64,000 nucleotides of DNA, from NCBI GenBank assembly GCA_009733575.1, contig ML769387.1, forward strand, positions 186,001-250,000, in the 5' to 3' direction. The DNA is from Gymnopus androsaceus JB14. Its lineage: Eukaryota > Basidiomycota > Agaricomycetes > Agaricales > Omphalotaceae. The notes beneath the pieces are model-generated. The model did no database searches. It worked only from the letters and a program-made list of their open reading frames with translations, and was not told the origin of the DNA. Position 1 is the first letter of the stretch. The number at the start of each line of letters is the position of its first letter. A program made the position numbers and the translations under genes. This document shows positions 47,301 to 58,885 of the stretch, piece after piece.

Positions 47301-47918
47301 ACTCTAGCGAAAACTCACCACTCAAGCTCTCCCCCTCTGATCAATCACGACTCATTGAACGGACGATCCAGGACATGGCGGAAAAGTACGAGTTCCCTCC
47401 GGAACATGTCCGGTACATTTGGAAAAAAGCGGGGGATTTGAATCAAGCAGCGGTAGTTCTGGCTCAATTGAAAGAAACGCAAGATGCTTTGCTACGAGAA
47501 ACCAGTGTCCGGCGCTCTTCATCTGTGCCAGGGACTGGGATACGGTCGACGCAAATGCGCTCCTCTCCTCTTACTGGCAATAGAAGTAGTCGTTGCACGG
47601 GACCGGCATAGTGGTACAGCGGAGGTGAGAGGGACTCTGAATGCTGGTCCTCTGTTAATATCTATTCCAACGCGTTCACCTCGTCGTAGGACCAGGAATT
47701 CTTCCAGAGATCATGATACCTTTTCGCCGATAATATTAGACGGACCCGGACCTGATCCTGGGTATAGTCCCCCAACGCACTCACGAGCAGGCCAGGTCAC
47801 TTTACTTTCTAGTCAGGGACGGGTGAAAGAAGCTTTGCAACGAGAGAGAAGACATGCATCTCGAGATACTGGCCGTTTGATTGTGAGAGCGAAGGGATTT
47901 GGATTATCTACTTCCTGA
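44399..47918 (+). CDS. RAP1: Rap1 telomere/shelterin-type protein (Myb plus RCT-like end)
   Basis: Starts MPG, then an intron, then the Rap1 Myb domain: 'GRNSYSEEDDALLVEYLAES', 'GRKGKNVYQRLVEN', and after a second intron 'TEGRWPWSSRHPWQSWRSHY' with 'IKDEELFDRKI'. A highly charged Ser/Pro linker of about 800 residues follows ('KRKTSPVVESKREQKRRK', runs of Asp near 46040). Near the end, 'RLIERTIQDMAEKYEFPPEH' and 'VRYIWKKAGDLNQAAVVLAQ' look like the helical RCT fold that binds the telomere partner. No BRCT is seen before the Myb. Three +1 frame breaks are needed: about 45030-45105, 45785-45800 and 47590-47610; each is followed by plausible sequence to the stop at 47918. Expected role: telomere protection, nuclear. 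Confidence 0.75.
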
Positions 47919-48137
47919 CTGGGCATTCTCGGATGTTTCCTTTCTTTTTTCTCGGGTTTGGGCGAGTTGTAAACTAATTTTCGTACAGCTACATAGGATA
48001 ACAGGACTAGTCTGGTATTCATTCAGCAGTAGTATTCTGTTTCCTCTACTTTTTACATTCCTCCGATGCGAATACTGAATGATCAATAATGATTGTGCGA
48101 TCTGGGGAAATTTGTTATTACCCAGCCCTCTCTTGAG

Positions 48138-49601
48138 ATGAACCCGGCTGTTTCTTTAGATGTGATCGAGGTCTTTGAGGGCGAGGGGATTGAACGAGGA
48201 GTGAAGCTCCGAGCCTGGATAAGTACTCCTGTTGCCAAGCCTGTTGCTCAAGCTGGGAAGCGATACACTTATACCACTGACAAGGACTCGTTCCTGCCGC
48301 GCAGTTGCGAATCGCGAATTTCAAATTTCCAAGGGTTTGTTAATCTTGAACGCTCAACATCTCAACGCTCGATACGACCCACGCATATGTCTACTACTAC
48401 GCCTGATCATTGCCCGGCGAATGACTGGAATAACTGGGATTACGACATTCGAATTTCAGACCTATCCTTGCGGTCACTCCGACAACTGCAGTACGCGCGG
48501 GTTCGGCTACTATGCCCAATCCCTCTCCGTGCCTCTCCGTGCTAAACAGGAGATACAGTCAGAGAACGTCACCGTCTTGACTAGTCTTTCCAGCAAAGTG
48601 AGGAGGAAGTTGTGGAAGCGTCGGCCATGTATACTTCTCAACGCGAGGAGGAAGATCACGACTAGCGGCCAAGAAGTGGTTGACATTGTGTTCATACCTG
48701 AAATAAGTTTTTTCAACCGCCCGGACAGACAGCCCTACGATCCCCGGGATCTTTCCTATCTAGACGCTGACTATCTGGACTTAGGGAAAACTGGCAATCT
48801 CCTCTATGAGATAGTACCAGTGCCCGAAAGCTACGAAACCGGCTTTTCCACTGAGTGGAAACACCATTTCCGAATCAAACCAAAGCTCATAATGTTCAAG
48901 CGTCTTATGAGCCAGGAGTTTACCCCCATCCGCCGAACGTGGCTATTTGGTGCTGTGTTTTCTCTTAGGTTTCCAGTGGAAACAGCAACGGTATGCAGAC
49001 ATTACAGCCTTTCTCCTTCTCACTTCTATCTAGTTGCGCCTTCTAAAGACTAGACGTGAATTGCTATACGCTGATCTGCGTTCGATGAACCTGATTCTAA
49101 ATGACATACAGTTCGATTACCAACATTCCCTATCTTTAGTGGTTCCAGACTCGTCGGGCTTGGGTGGTGGAGGTGGTGGGGGTAATGCAGGGGATGGCAA
49201 TGGTGAGGGAGGTGGGGGTAGTGCAGGGGATGGTGAGGGAGGTGGAGGTAGTGCAGGGTATGGTGAGGGATGCGATAGCAAGGATGATAACGCTCGTCTA
49301 GCACAGGATGGACAGTGGCTCTTTGCCCCCGCTTCTACAACACGTGCGGCAAATGATATGCGGGACTTTGATGATTTTATCATTGAGGTCCCGAGTCAGT
49401 GTTAAACCAGGAGGATGGCGATTCGGATGAGGAGGAAGGGGCAGAAGAAACATATTCGACTTATTGTATGTCACATCCAGTGGACTTGTTTGCATTTCTA
49501 AACCTACTTCTGCCTTTCCAGCTGCTTCGAAGGACCCGACCAGTCCGATTTTCATCTCCCCGAGCACGAGCGAAAGTTCTAACACTTCCGATCCTGAATA
49601 G
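48138..49601 (+). CDS. Unknown protein with glycine-rich segment
   Basis: Start MNPAVSLDVIEVFEGEGIER. A middle exon reads 'TYPCGHSDNCSTRGFGYYAQ', 'EVVDIVFIPEISFFNRPDRQ', 'LSYLDADYLDLGKTGNLLYE' and 'PIRRTWLFGAVFSLRFPVET'. An intron (ending TATCTAG) leads to 'LRLLKTRRELLYADLRSMNL'. The stretch 49160-49275 encodes almost only Gly, Asp, Ala and Ser. The end is acidic, then after a last intron 'ASKDPTSPIFISPSTSESSN', stop at 49601. I recognise no family. The N-terminal exon and the TYPCGH exon do not join in phase by any intron I could find, and a -1 shift is needed near 49395. Treat as one or two damaged or mis-modelled genes. Confidence 0.4.
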
Positions 49602-50094
49602 AGCCATCGACGCCGGCGACAATTGTGAGACCATTATTACCCCAATCTCTCAGAATCTGATTATTTCTCTCTCAGTGATCAATAACCCTGCAATTTCTCA
49701 CAAGACGAAACACCAATCTAAACTCAAGACATTATTTACCATGATAAAGAAGACTTGGACAGGTCTGTCTGTGTCTTCAGTGTCTTTTCATGTTGTCTCT
49801 GATTCATGGCCAGGCGGACAGGCATTTGTGCGTTGACCCAGACTCATTGCCATTTTGCTACTTTCTTTAGCTCGTATAATTCCGATATTTTACATTTCAT
49901 ACTATAATGCTGATTCTCAAAAGCACATCCGAATACAATATTCTTGGGATATAGATAGATACACAGCGTGGTCCATATATATGTAGTTGGTCGACGAAGC
50001 TACAGACCTACGAAACGTTAGATAAAAACCCTTCTGAATGGTTTGAGTGTCGAAGAATTCAGTCCAATGCAATTGTCCTTACCAAGTCCTTACA
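49602..50094. other. Intergenic
   Basis: No supportable gene. AT-rich between about 49850 and 50040. Confidence 0.4.
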
Positions 50095-50406
50095 CTAGAA
50101 GTTTGATCCATGCTTGAAATTACAGTAAACACCAATGGATGCTGTGACTTTAGTACAATAGGCATGGCCTTGACGTACAAACCGTTGAGCTTGTTCTGAG
50201 AACGACGGGGTCGGAAATCTTGAGAGAAACATCTCGAGAGAAACATCAGCGTGGTCTTCTTGAAGATCCTTTTCAAGCCCAATAAACATCGGGTATATAG
50301 AGATCCTCTTATGTCTATAAAGCGCAGCATTATACCAATAACAATTTGCGGATGGTATTCTTGTTCTGGAAACATAATCCGATGAACGGGTCATCTCCTG
50401 CGCCAA
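50095..50406 (-). CDS. Small unknown open frame
   Basis: 103-residue frame, MAQEMTRSSDYVSRTRIPSA through 'ISIYPMFIGLEKDLQEDHAD' to KHGSNF. Composition is protein-like, but it has no family and overlaps a similar-length frame. It could be a leftover fragment downstream of the phosphotransferase gene. Confidence 0.2.
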   Translation of the reverse strand: MAQEMTRSSDYVSRTRIPSANCYWYNAALYRHKRISIYPMFIGLEKDLQEDHADVSLEMFLSRFPTPSFSEQAQRFVRQGHAYCTKVTASIGVYCNFKHGSNF

Positions 50407-50440
50407 CGATCAAAGTACTATGACTATGGTAGAATGAATA

Positions 50441-51981
50441 TTAATTACCCTGCATACATCCCAAGATCTTCAAATTATCCTCCACCACAATCCTCCACGC
50501 ACCTTTCCCTTTCTCGACAGCTCCCCATCCGCGAACCCCTACCTCTAAACAGCTGCGCAGAAATTCTCGTATATCACTTAAAGCATTTCCTTTGGGACCC
50601 AAAACTTTTTCTCTGTCAGACGCATAGATCCATTGCTTTGCAATAGATGGCGATCGCTCGGTCAGGCGAGCATTGAAAAGGTCCGGCCATGAGCTTAGAA
50701 CATCAAGTACATCTTGAGGAAGTTTAGGCTGGTGGTTAAAAGCTCCGTACAACGAGTTTCGCAAAGGAGAAGATGTCCTCGGAAAGGAAGGCTAGGCAAA
50801 ATTCGCTCTGATTAGTTCGGGAAATTTACCAATGCAGCGCTCGCACATACCCCCACTCCTGCAAACTCCCAATCAATGATTCCTTGTATTTGACCCTCTG
50901 CATCTCCCAGGAAATTACCCAAGTGAAGGTCCCGATGCCATAATCTTCCTTTAAGGCCAGGCTCGCGCTTCAGCTCTTCGACCCATGTTTCGGAAGATAG
51001 TCTCCCTTCAAGCTTATTAACGAGCTTCTGAAGCGGATCTTGAAGATGGAGAAGGTGGGACACGTTAGGATGGATGCGTATTACATGAATATATGACTGA
51101 AGAAAAGCCGAAATATATTCCACCCAGGTCGTAGTATGATCCGGTTGGATTCAACGTTGCGAACGTTTCTGAGATTAGACAATATGGTTCATCATGAAAG
51201 TATCGCTTAATATCAGGCCTGGTGTCAATATAGTAGCGTTTGCTTAGAATAAGAACAGCAATAAATGACTCGGAAGACTTACTCCTGCCACATCGTCTCT
51301 TCTAGAACTGGCCCCGGGACGATATCCTTAGAGATTGGGTCTATCCTCCGGCTTCCAATGACATGGTTTCCAGGAAGCTCTATGTCCCACATCTTGACAA
51401 ATAGATCGACCATTTGATTTAGAATATTATTAAGAGCCCCCTTGCTTAGGGACACTGTGATGTCAAGCAGCGGAGGATACCTAATCTCTATAGGTTGGCT
51501 AAGAACTAGACACGGAGAAGCGAAACGGAAATTGAAAAATGAACTCACTCTCGATACATATAAACTCGAATCCAAGTTCCGAGTTGTCAGGTTCCGAGTT
51601 GTAGAAAATGACATCGGGAACAGGTATGTTTGCCTTTTTGGATATCTTGAGGCATGCAACCTCGTTTTCAATCTTGATATGCTTGATAGTTTTTCTAATA
51701 GGAAAATTTAACTAAATCATCAGTGCCATGAACATGATTCTGAATACTTGAACGAGAAAGCACCTTGCTACTCTCAGAACAAGCTCTTTCCCTGAGCTTT
51801 CAGATTGCAAAGGAGGCAGATCGATAAAATACACTTTATGATATTGGCCTTGGCTTGTTACAGGCGCTGTGATCTGCCTCGGGACAAGGCCCAAGCGGCG
51901 TTCGAAAAGAGAAACGATCGCCTCCAAAGGTACAGGCTCGGTCTGTGAAAAATTGGAATCAAGTGGATGTACCATTGCCAT
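50441..51981 (-). CDS. APH-fold phosphotransferase / kinase-like
   Basis: Aminoglycoside-phosphotransferase-type enzyme, a large fungal family acting on small molecules or unknown targets. Start MAMVHPLDSNFSQTEPVPLE, then 'IVSLFERRLGLVPRQITAPV', with 'KVYFIDLPPLQSESSGKELV' as beta-strands of the N-lobe. C-lobe: 'LSSETWVEELKREPGLKGRL', then the catalytic loop 'WHRDLHLGNFL' (Asp and Asn in HRDxHxxN spacing) and the metal-binding 'IQGIIDWEFAG'. The last exon has 'LRNSLYGAFNHQPKLPQDVL' and ends GCMQGN. Introns of about 50 bp separate these. An ATG at 52068 is also in frame but adds a Ser/Phe-rich stretch unlike the family. Phosphate-acceptor unknown; cytosolic. Confidence 0.75.
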
Positions 51982-52095
51982 TTTGGCGATGCTGAAGCGC
52001 TGAAGGGTGAGGAAAGAGAAATCGATGATGGAAGAAAGAAAACAACTGAAGGCCGTGTTGACAATCACATTGATTAAATAGATAAGTGCCTAGTG

Positions 52096-53979
52096 TCACA
52101 GCTGCAGAATACGTACACCTCCCGCCGCATCTCCCAAAACCACTCTACCAATGGCCTCGTCATAGTCCAACGCAGTCCAATTGTTCAAAGCGTTCTTATA
52201 AATCTTACGGGTCCGAACATTATCCTCGGGATTCAGAGGACCTGGGAAGGTTCCTGCCACTAGAGTCTCTGCAGCTTTCCCATCCACATCCGCATCCATG
52301 GCTGTGGACTCCGCGCCCGCGATCCCACCAAAAGTTCGAGCAAAATACGCATAGTATACATCAGATGTCAATAGGCCGTGCGTTGCTCGCTCTCCCGGTT
52401 TCACCCATATCGCAGTTCCACATTTTCCCAATAAAAGATCGGTGCAGCGGAGAGAGCCTCGAGTAGAGGTAACTCGGGAGGTGTAAGTGGGAGGAAACGA
52501 GTACGGAGTTGCAGTACTGGATGGTGCGGAAAGTGTAGGAGAGTCGGCCTCGTTAGCTTGTGCGTGTTCAGCGGTGGCAGAAAAGTCGGGGTTGAGCCAT
52601 AGTTCGTACAAATCCAGACTATGTTCATTCGCCATCCAAGGATTATCACTTTGTAACCTAACCAGGAGTTTTAATATCCCTGGTTGTGAGCGATCGGAAG
52701 GATTGGGATATATCGGAACAACTGAGACGCCATCCACCCAGCCAAAGGTGTGACTGGCTATCGGAGGATAGACGGGCAATCCGACTGACGAGTCGGAAGA
52801 TGAAGGTACAGCCAAACAGAGTTCTGGTTCTGGAAATAGATGTAAAGATCTCGCCCGGACAACGAGAATGCTCTTGTACGCAAAAACGACTAGGATAACA
52901 TGATCATGCTACAAATAGGCGATACTTTAGTATTGAGGCGCGACTTTGTATTTGTTAATCATACCTTCCAGACTCCCGCTTCGTCCTCTTCATGCTCTAG
53001 AACTGCAAATGCACCACTCTTCCAGTTATATATGACCGTTGAAGCAGTGTCGTCGGACATTGCCAGAACATGCCCTGACAGATTCATGGGCTTCATAGGC
53101 CGCATAGTTTGCAAATGCAAGGTGTCTTCTTCAGATACGTTTGCTCGCAAAGGAACGGAAGGTATGATGCAGATCTGAAGCAGTTCTCCTGCATCTGAGA
53201 TGTTAAAAAGGTCAATTTCGTGACGACTGGAAATTGAGATTAGAAATGAATTACTAGGAAAGAATTGAAGCTGCTTACCCTTCACAGACTAAAGACACCG
53301 CAAGATCTGCTTCGGCGTTATCTTCATGGTTCAAGCAAAGGCCGGTAAATATTCCTCCTTTGGGTGACCAATCCGTGCACTTTCGAGGCCCGGCGTTATC
53401 GTTGCCATGAAGAGTCAGTGGTACCTCCCATATCGTTAATACAGACCATATACCCTTCGACACACTCAACACCAATATGCTCTCTTCCATAATGATGTTT
53501 GATTGTGCGCCGGAAGAAGGATGTCGTACGGATCGTATGAAACGTACGTCTGTAATGGGAATGCTCGGAGATACCACCCAGTATATGTCTCTGTGTGGTA
53601 GTAGAGAGGAAAGGGGTGTGTGAGTTGGATCGCGATAGTTTGTTGAGTTTGGATATTCATGCAGCCATTTCTGCGCTAACCGATACGCGTGTCGTGTACG
53701 CTGCTCGAGCTCTGAGCGCGACATGTTTTCTATGTTCAAGTTTGGGAATGGGTACCCTTTACGAAAAATTTGAGTTTCCCAAGCAGAGATCCAGACGATG
53801 CTTTGGTTCGTAGTTTCGCTGAGAAGCCTGCAGGTCTAAGTAGAACAAATCAGCACGATTTTGAAAGCACCGATGAATCAACTTACTTGTCGGATACACA
53901 AGATTTCGGGAACAGACAAGAAGGCAAAGAGATAGATTAGGACATCTTCAGAAAGGTCCAGCAGCTTTGCACAAGACAT
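52096..53979 (-). CDS. F-box protein
   Basis: Substrate adaptor of an SCF ubiquitin ligase. The N-terminus is an F-box: MSCAKLLDLSEDVLIYLFAF, 'LSVPEILCIRQTCRLLSETT' and 'NQSIVWISAW', joined across a 50-bp intron. The rest (about 540 residues) has no sharp repeat signature but shows beta-rich segments such as 'RHEIDLFNISDAGELLQICI' and 'STVIYNWKSGAFAVLEHEED', and 'WTALDYDEAIGRVVLGDAAG' near the end, compatible with a propeller-like substrate domain as in many basidiomycete F-box proteins. All introns join in phase and the frame is open to the stop at 52096. Substrate unknown. Confidence 0.8.
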
Positions 53980-55170
53980 TTTCGAGGAGAATTCGATATG
54001 GAACTGGGAGTGTACACAGTATTTATACTACGTGTTCAGCAATCGATTTGGAATGGAACCTCCACGGTCATCGTCCAGAAATTTTAATGATTCGACATTG
54101 TTATGGAGGAAAAGTCTGCTGGATAAATTTAGCCAGACAATTGGAACGCACGCGCAGCTGAACGCTTGCCTCGAGAAGGTAGTGGTGGAACGGGAACAAA
54201 ATCAGGCAGTGACGAAATCCGATTTGGCCTGCGCCACGGTTTTAGGCGCCCATTTCTCTTTTGTAACGTTACTACGTTAACGTTTAGTGTTTAGGCTCAA
54301 GTTCAAGTCTGAGCAGCCAATGCGCCAACGGTCATAGCTCGGCGAGCGCTTCTTTCGCTACTACTTCAAGCTCGAAATTATCATCCATGCGATGCGCTTC
54401 CTCTTAGGCGACATATTCTATGCAAAAAACTCAAGCTTTATCTTCCGATCTGTGTGCTCGACCGTTCAAGGTGAGTATTGGATATTGGGGACCTGGGGTG
54501 CATAAAATGCGCAGGTTTTTTTTAGATTGAGAAGTTTGCACGTTTTAGTATATTTTTTCTTTCGTCTTTTCCTCTCTCTGATAATTCCTTCCACAATAAA
54601 GGACCTCCTGCGACTAGTCCCTTCTGGGTGGCGCACGCGCCTACCAGCTACGACACGCTGTGCCAGACTGAGAATGATCATCAAACGAGAAGCACCTCCC
54701 GGTAGTACGACTCCGAGTGTCTTGAGCTCGTAAAACTCCCCTGACTCAATTAATTCAAGTGCTAAGCATGTTTTTTTTCTATATCATTCAAATATTACCA
54801 GCCCTTCCCGTGGCAAGCAGATTCGTTCCTAAATGATATTCATCTCGCCTTTTGTATTACCTCTAGTCTAAAACGTCGGTTATAGGTCCTTTTCTCAAGA
54901 CAAACCCCCATGGTGTTTTCGCCCAAAGCTCTCAGTTTGAGACTCATCGAGAAAAGGATAATCCAAGCTTTCATTTCCTCTACAACTGTGTAATACGGAT
55001 TGCTAGCGCTTACAACACAGGAATGATCAGCAAAGAGAAGGCCCTTAGTGTTTACATGACATGTATTTCTCCGCCCCAGGCGTTTATTTGCTTGAGCGGT
55101 CCAGAGTTGTCGGTACTTATTCTACTTAAAAAAGGATGATTGCAGGTCCTTTCCTCAAGACCAATCCATC
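53980..55170. other. Intergenic, with a duplicated GH16 leader fragment
   Basis: A possible small two-exon gene at about 54418-54733 has acceptable splice ends (GTGAGT...AAAG) but ambiguous frame and no family. At about 54884-54950 a decayed copy of the GH16 leader and first codons is present: GGTCCTTTTCTCAAGAC, then ATGGTGTTTTCGCCCAAAGC, against the real leader at 55145-55204. Confidence 0.4.
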
Positions 55171-56706
55171 ATGCTGTCGTCCCCCAAAGCTCTGGGACTC
55201 ATCCTCGCCTCCACTCTTGCGGTGGCAACAGCTCAAACATATACCCTTTCTCAATACCTTAGCGGAGATAACTTGTAAGTAAAGCGTTATACTTTGTTCG
55301 TTTTTATAGGATTTGAATGATTTGCAACTGTAGTCTCTCGGCGTTCAACTTCATCGCCAGTGCAAGCGATCCCCGCAACTTTGGTGGGTCTTTTTGAGGT
55401 AGAGGCAGATTGCGGGTTATCGAACGACGGGACAGGATTTGTGCACTTTGTTTCTCAATCGGTGGCCGAGTCATCGAACATGGTTACGTCGATTCGAATG
55501 GAAGAGTAAGACTACAGGTCGACAATTCGACGAACGGTGCAAACGATTCAACGTTTGGACGAAACAGCTTTTATATCGAAAGTATCGAGACTATGGACAT
55601 CGGGAGGTCAGCTCTACATTACTTCTTCACGCTCATTCTGCTCACGAGAAATCAAAAGCTTGCTTATATTCGATGCAAATCACATCCCATTCGGTGTATG
55701 TTTTGCGTTCCACTTTGTATATCCTATCCTTCATCTCACCTCTTCCTCGCAGTGCTCCGTCTGGCCCTCTCTGTTCACCCAAGGTCAAAACTGGCCAGCT
55801 CAAGGGGGTACGTTGCATCAGCTTTCCATATCTTTTTCATCTCATCTGTTATCAGAGATAGACATAGTGGAGAACGTCAATCTCGCAAAAGACAACCGGT
55901 ACTCTCTCCACACAGGCGATGTCTGCAATCAACCACTTTCAGTAGCTTCTAATCAAACCGGCACTATTACCACTCCCAACAGTGACCTGGGCTTTTCTAA
56001 CTAACTGCTCTACGTATAATGGGACAAATACTGTTGGATGTGTTGTTACTGAAACGAAGTCCAACTCCTTCGGTTCCGCGTTCGCTGATAAAGGAGGAGG
56101 GGTCTACGCCCTATTGTGGAACACGGATGGAATCGCAATGTGGTATTTTGCCCGAGGTTCTGTACCGAGCAACATTGGCACCTCTGCCTCCCAGACCCGA
56201 CGACGTAGGGCGAAGTCAGTGCATGGTACCCTGCCTCTTCCTGTGACCCCACTACCTCTTTTGGTCCTCAAACTATCACTATTGTATGTCTATTTCTCTT
56301 TGAACTCAATCATGATTCTAACCTTTCTTCTCTTAGTATATTGACATTTGTGGCGCCTTTGCAGATGCTCAAGGCATTGTATTTAACCGAACTTGCAGTC
56401 AATACTTCCCTTGCTCCTCCCTGGTGGCTGACCCTTCCAACTATGATGAGGCCTATTGGGAAATCAACTACCTCCATGTATACACATCGTACGTTCGCTA
56501 TCTATTTCATGCTTTCCTACTAAGAGTTTCGCCTTGCTCATAGTGAAAACATATCCAATGCTCCTGCCACTGGCTCTAGCTCTAATGTATCGGCCACAGG
56601 AAGTACTAGCGGCTCGGGTTCCAACTCAGGCTCTGCTCTCGGTGGCGCTGAATTCTTCTTTGTTCTTGCCTCACTAGCATTTTTGGGTCTGCTCACCTTG
56701 TTTTAA
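55171..56706 (+). pseudogene. GPI-anchored GH16 beta-glucanase-like, damaged
   Basis: Secreted endo-beta-1,3(4)-glucanase-type protein. Signal peptide MLSSPKALGLILASTLAVAT, then 'QTYTLSQYLSGDNF' and 'SAFNFIASASDPRNFG'. A 52-nt intron leads to 'FVHFVSQSVAES', 'YVDSNGRVRLQVDNST' and 'LLIFDANHIPFGCSVWPSLF'. The catalytic ExDxxE is intact as 'EIDIVENVN' after another intron. Then 'NRYSLHTGDVCNQPLSVASN', 'SAWYPASSCDPTTSFGPQTI', 'YDEAYWEINYLHVYTS', a Ser/Gly-rich spacer and a hydrophobic GPI-type tail ending LLTLF. Lesions: a lost base near 55484; a TAACTAAC duplication near 56000-56006 (+4); a -1 near 56190-56200; and an in-frame TAG at 56206-56208 where the family has Trp. Four lesions in one gene suggest true decay. 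Confidence 0.75.
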
Positions 56707-57136
56707 TTACATTGGGATTTTAGAGATACTGCCGGTTTTTCAGATGCCTCGTACTTACAGCCGAGCAGTGAGTAGTAGTAAGTACTAGTACTAGAGAACA
56801 TCTGTGGAGATTTTTAATTTCAAAAATCAAATGTTTAATGTTTATCAACACTTCCACTCATTGAATAAATGCCACTCTTTTCGTTTTTTTGAGATTCTAC
56901 CTCTGAGCGAACGAAAATTGTCCAGATTCCATAAAAGGCAGTTGTGATGGGCGCCTATTAAGTAAGCCACGTGATCGATCCACTTCAAGTTGGCGAATTT
57001 TAGCGTCTCTTTCGTTCCACTTCCTTCAAGTTCTTCGCGAAACCTATCTCTTCTCTCAAGCCCGACTGTTTAGTTGGGGGGGCCTCCTCCTTCACTACAT
57101 CCTTTTAACGAACCTCTTTACGCTACTTATAACAAA
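56707..57136. other. Intergenic, GH16 to DUF7918-like gene
   Basis: No gene seen; it probably holds the promoter of the following gene. Confidence 0.4.
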
Positions 57137-58509
57137 ATGCTCACACACCGCGGCTTTTCGGTAAGTGGCCCTTGTATTTTGTAGATTGCGAAATTGAACG
57201 TGCTGGGATAGGCATGGATTGTGGTCGACGGTCTCGCAGTTACTGAAGAATATCTTATCGCTGTGAATGCCCAGCAAAATCAAGTTTCCTGTTGGATACC
57301 AGCGAGTGAGGGGCAGGTAGACAATTTTTTGCCTCGGATGGCGTTCCCGCAATCTCAACGCGTTATAGAGATTCTCCGTTCATTGGTCGGACGCTGGCGG
57401 AAAGGTGGATACGTGTTCGTTCATCACTCTTGACGGTGGGGCTCAGTGTTCTAAGAGACGATTCGATGAACTCACCTCGCATTTTCTTCCTCCGCTTCGT
57501 TCCCCGATCTCATCTCAGGCATTACTGTCCCAGGGAGGTTTCTCCTCGGCCAAGGGGCAACATATCGTTCAGGCGTGCGCACTTCAAAAGATACGGAAGC
57601 ACCGTTTGAATTCAAGAAATGTCAAGGTGGTACAAATGGTGTGTGCCTCTTATTATCTACCACTGATACACTATCTCATGAACTGGTATCTAAGCTTCAC
57701 CGTCGTCTTCCATTTCCAAAGAATCCGGCATGATCACTCTGAAAATCAAGCGAGTGGATCGTGTATCTCCTCGACCAGCGAATATTTGCCAAGATCTAAC
57801 GCAGGCCCCTCAGGCCCAACAGCAAGTTAGTGATTTGTGTACTGGGTAACTATGAGCTCCTGTTCATGTTCCTGCATAGACCTATCCTGAGCTATTATTT
57901 CAGCTTTGGGGTGGACCATAAGGCTTATGAACAGTCCCCGTACACTTGGGCAATCAAGGCGCACGACCCAACTACTTCGAAAGACAAGAAGATGATCCCT
58001 ACCTACGTTTCGTTCGTATTCCGATATCGAAGTCAAGGTGAGCTAAATGACCTTCGATGCAGCAGTAAGTACTGACTAAAGCACTGAAGAATTTCTGCGG
58101 GCCCAGGGAATAATGCAACCTGAAGCTGTCCCAGACACTCCGCCCTCTTCTCTTCCCAAACTGCTTTCGCGAGCTCCTGTCCGTCGCGTTGCAAGCGCCC
58201 CTGCTGGAGCTGCACCTCCTACCCCCAGTCCTACTCCACCGTTGCGAACACCGAAAGTAGAAAGCAAACCGTACATTACGGTAATATATATATTGCTGTT
58301 TTGCTCCTAACTTACCCGCGAATTTTTAGAATCCTTATCCATTGCATAGACCAACAGTGGAAACGCGCAGGACTGTCAGTTGGCGCATTACAACCGCTCC
58401 TCCCGGTTCCTCCAGTCAAGCGGCACTCATGTTCTACGAAAAGCAAAATGTAACGAATGATACACCGAGAGACGACGATTCGGACTCGGATTACACTCCC
58501 TCGCAGTAA
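57137..58509 (+). CDS. DUF7918-like basidiomycete protein
   Basis: Spliced start MLTHRGFS, AWIVVDGLAVTEEYLIAV, 'NQVSCWIPASEGQ', 'RFSVHWSDAGGKVDTCSFIT', 'ITVPGRFLLGQGATYRSGVR' and 'GMITLKIKRVDRVSPRPANI'. Later 'FSFGVDHKAYEQSPYTWAIK' and 'TYVSFVFRYRSQEFLRAQGI'. The end is Pro-rich, then 'TVSWRITTAPPGSSSQAALM' and an acidic tail DDDSDSDYTPSQ. The N-terminal part is a beta-sandwich-like domain found widely in Agaricomycetes; I identify it from memory with the family named DUF7918, not from a search. The intron between QAQQQ and FSFGVD (about 57826-57900) does not join cleanly; a one-base shift or an unusually short intron is implied. Function unknown. Confidence 0.65.
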
Positions 58510-58885
58510 CTGCATTTCGATTTTAACATTTGGACCGGAGATCTTATTGGACCCGTAACTGTATCGCTATCTCTTTCATTTTTTCGTCTCTTCGGATTCG
58601 CTTTTCGTGTTTTCCTTGCTCTCTTGCTTTGCTGTTTGTCGCTTTTCTTCATTGCTATCCCACTTGCTTTTGTAACTTGTCCGAGTCGTACTTAAATCTT
58701 TGCTTTGAATGTTCGCTGAGCAAAACGTAGGCTGGGACCAACGACTTGGCGAACATGACTTTTTATATATGTAGTCAGTATAGTCAGTATGTAGTCACTG
58801 AATAAAATATATCATTATGTTTGAAAATCTGAGCGCTTAGTCGCGTTTACGTGTTTGCCTCCGATTCTCTACCTTTGCGCCGTGA
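58510..58885. other. Intergenic, DUF7918-like to SAM37
   Basis: No gene seen. A short imperfect tandem AGTCAGTAT / GTAGTCA occurs near 58770-58800. Confidence 0.4.

Noticed and set aside
54418..54733. Small two-exon gene upstream of GH16
   Set aside because: Splice ends are acceptable, but three frames compete and none resembles a known protein, so it is kept only as a note in the intergenic entry.
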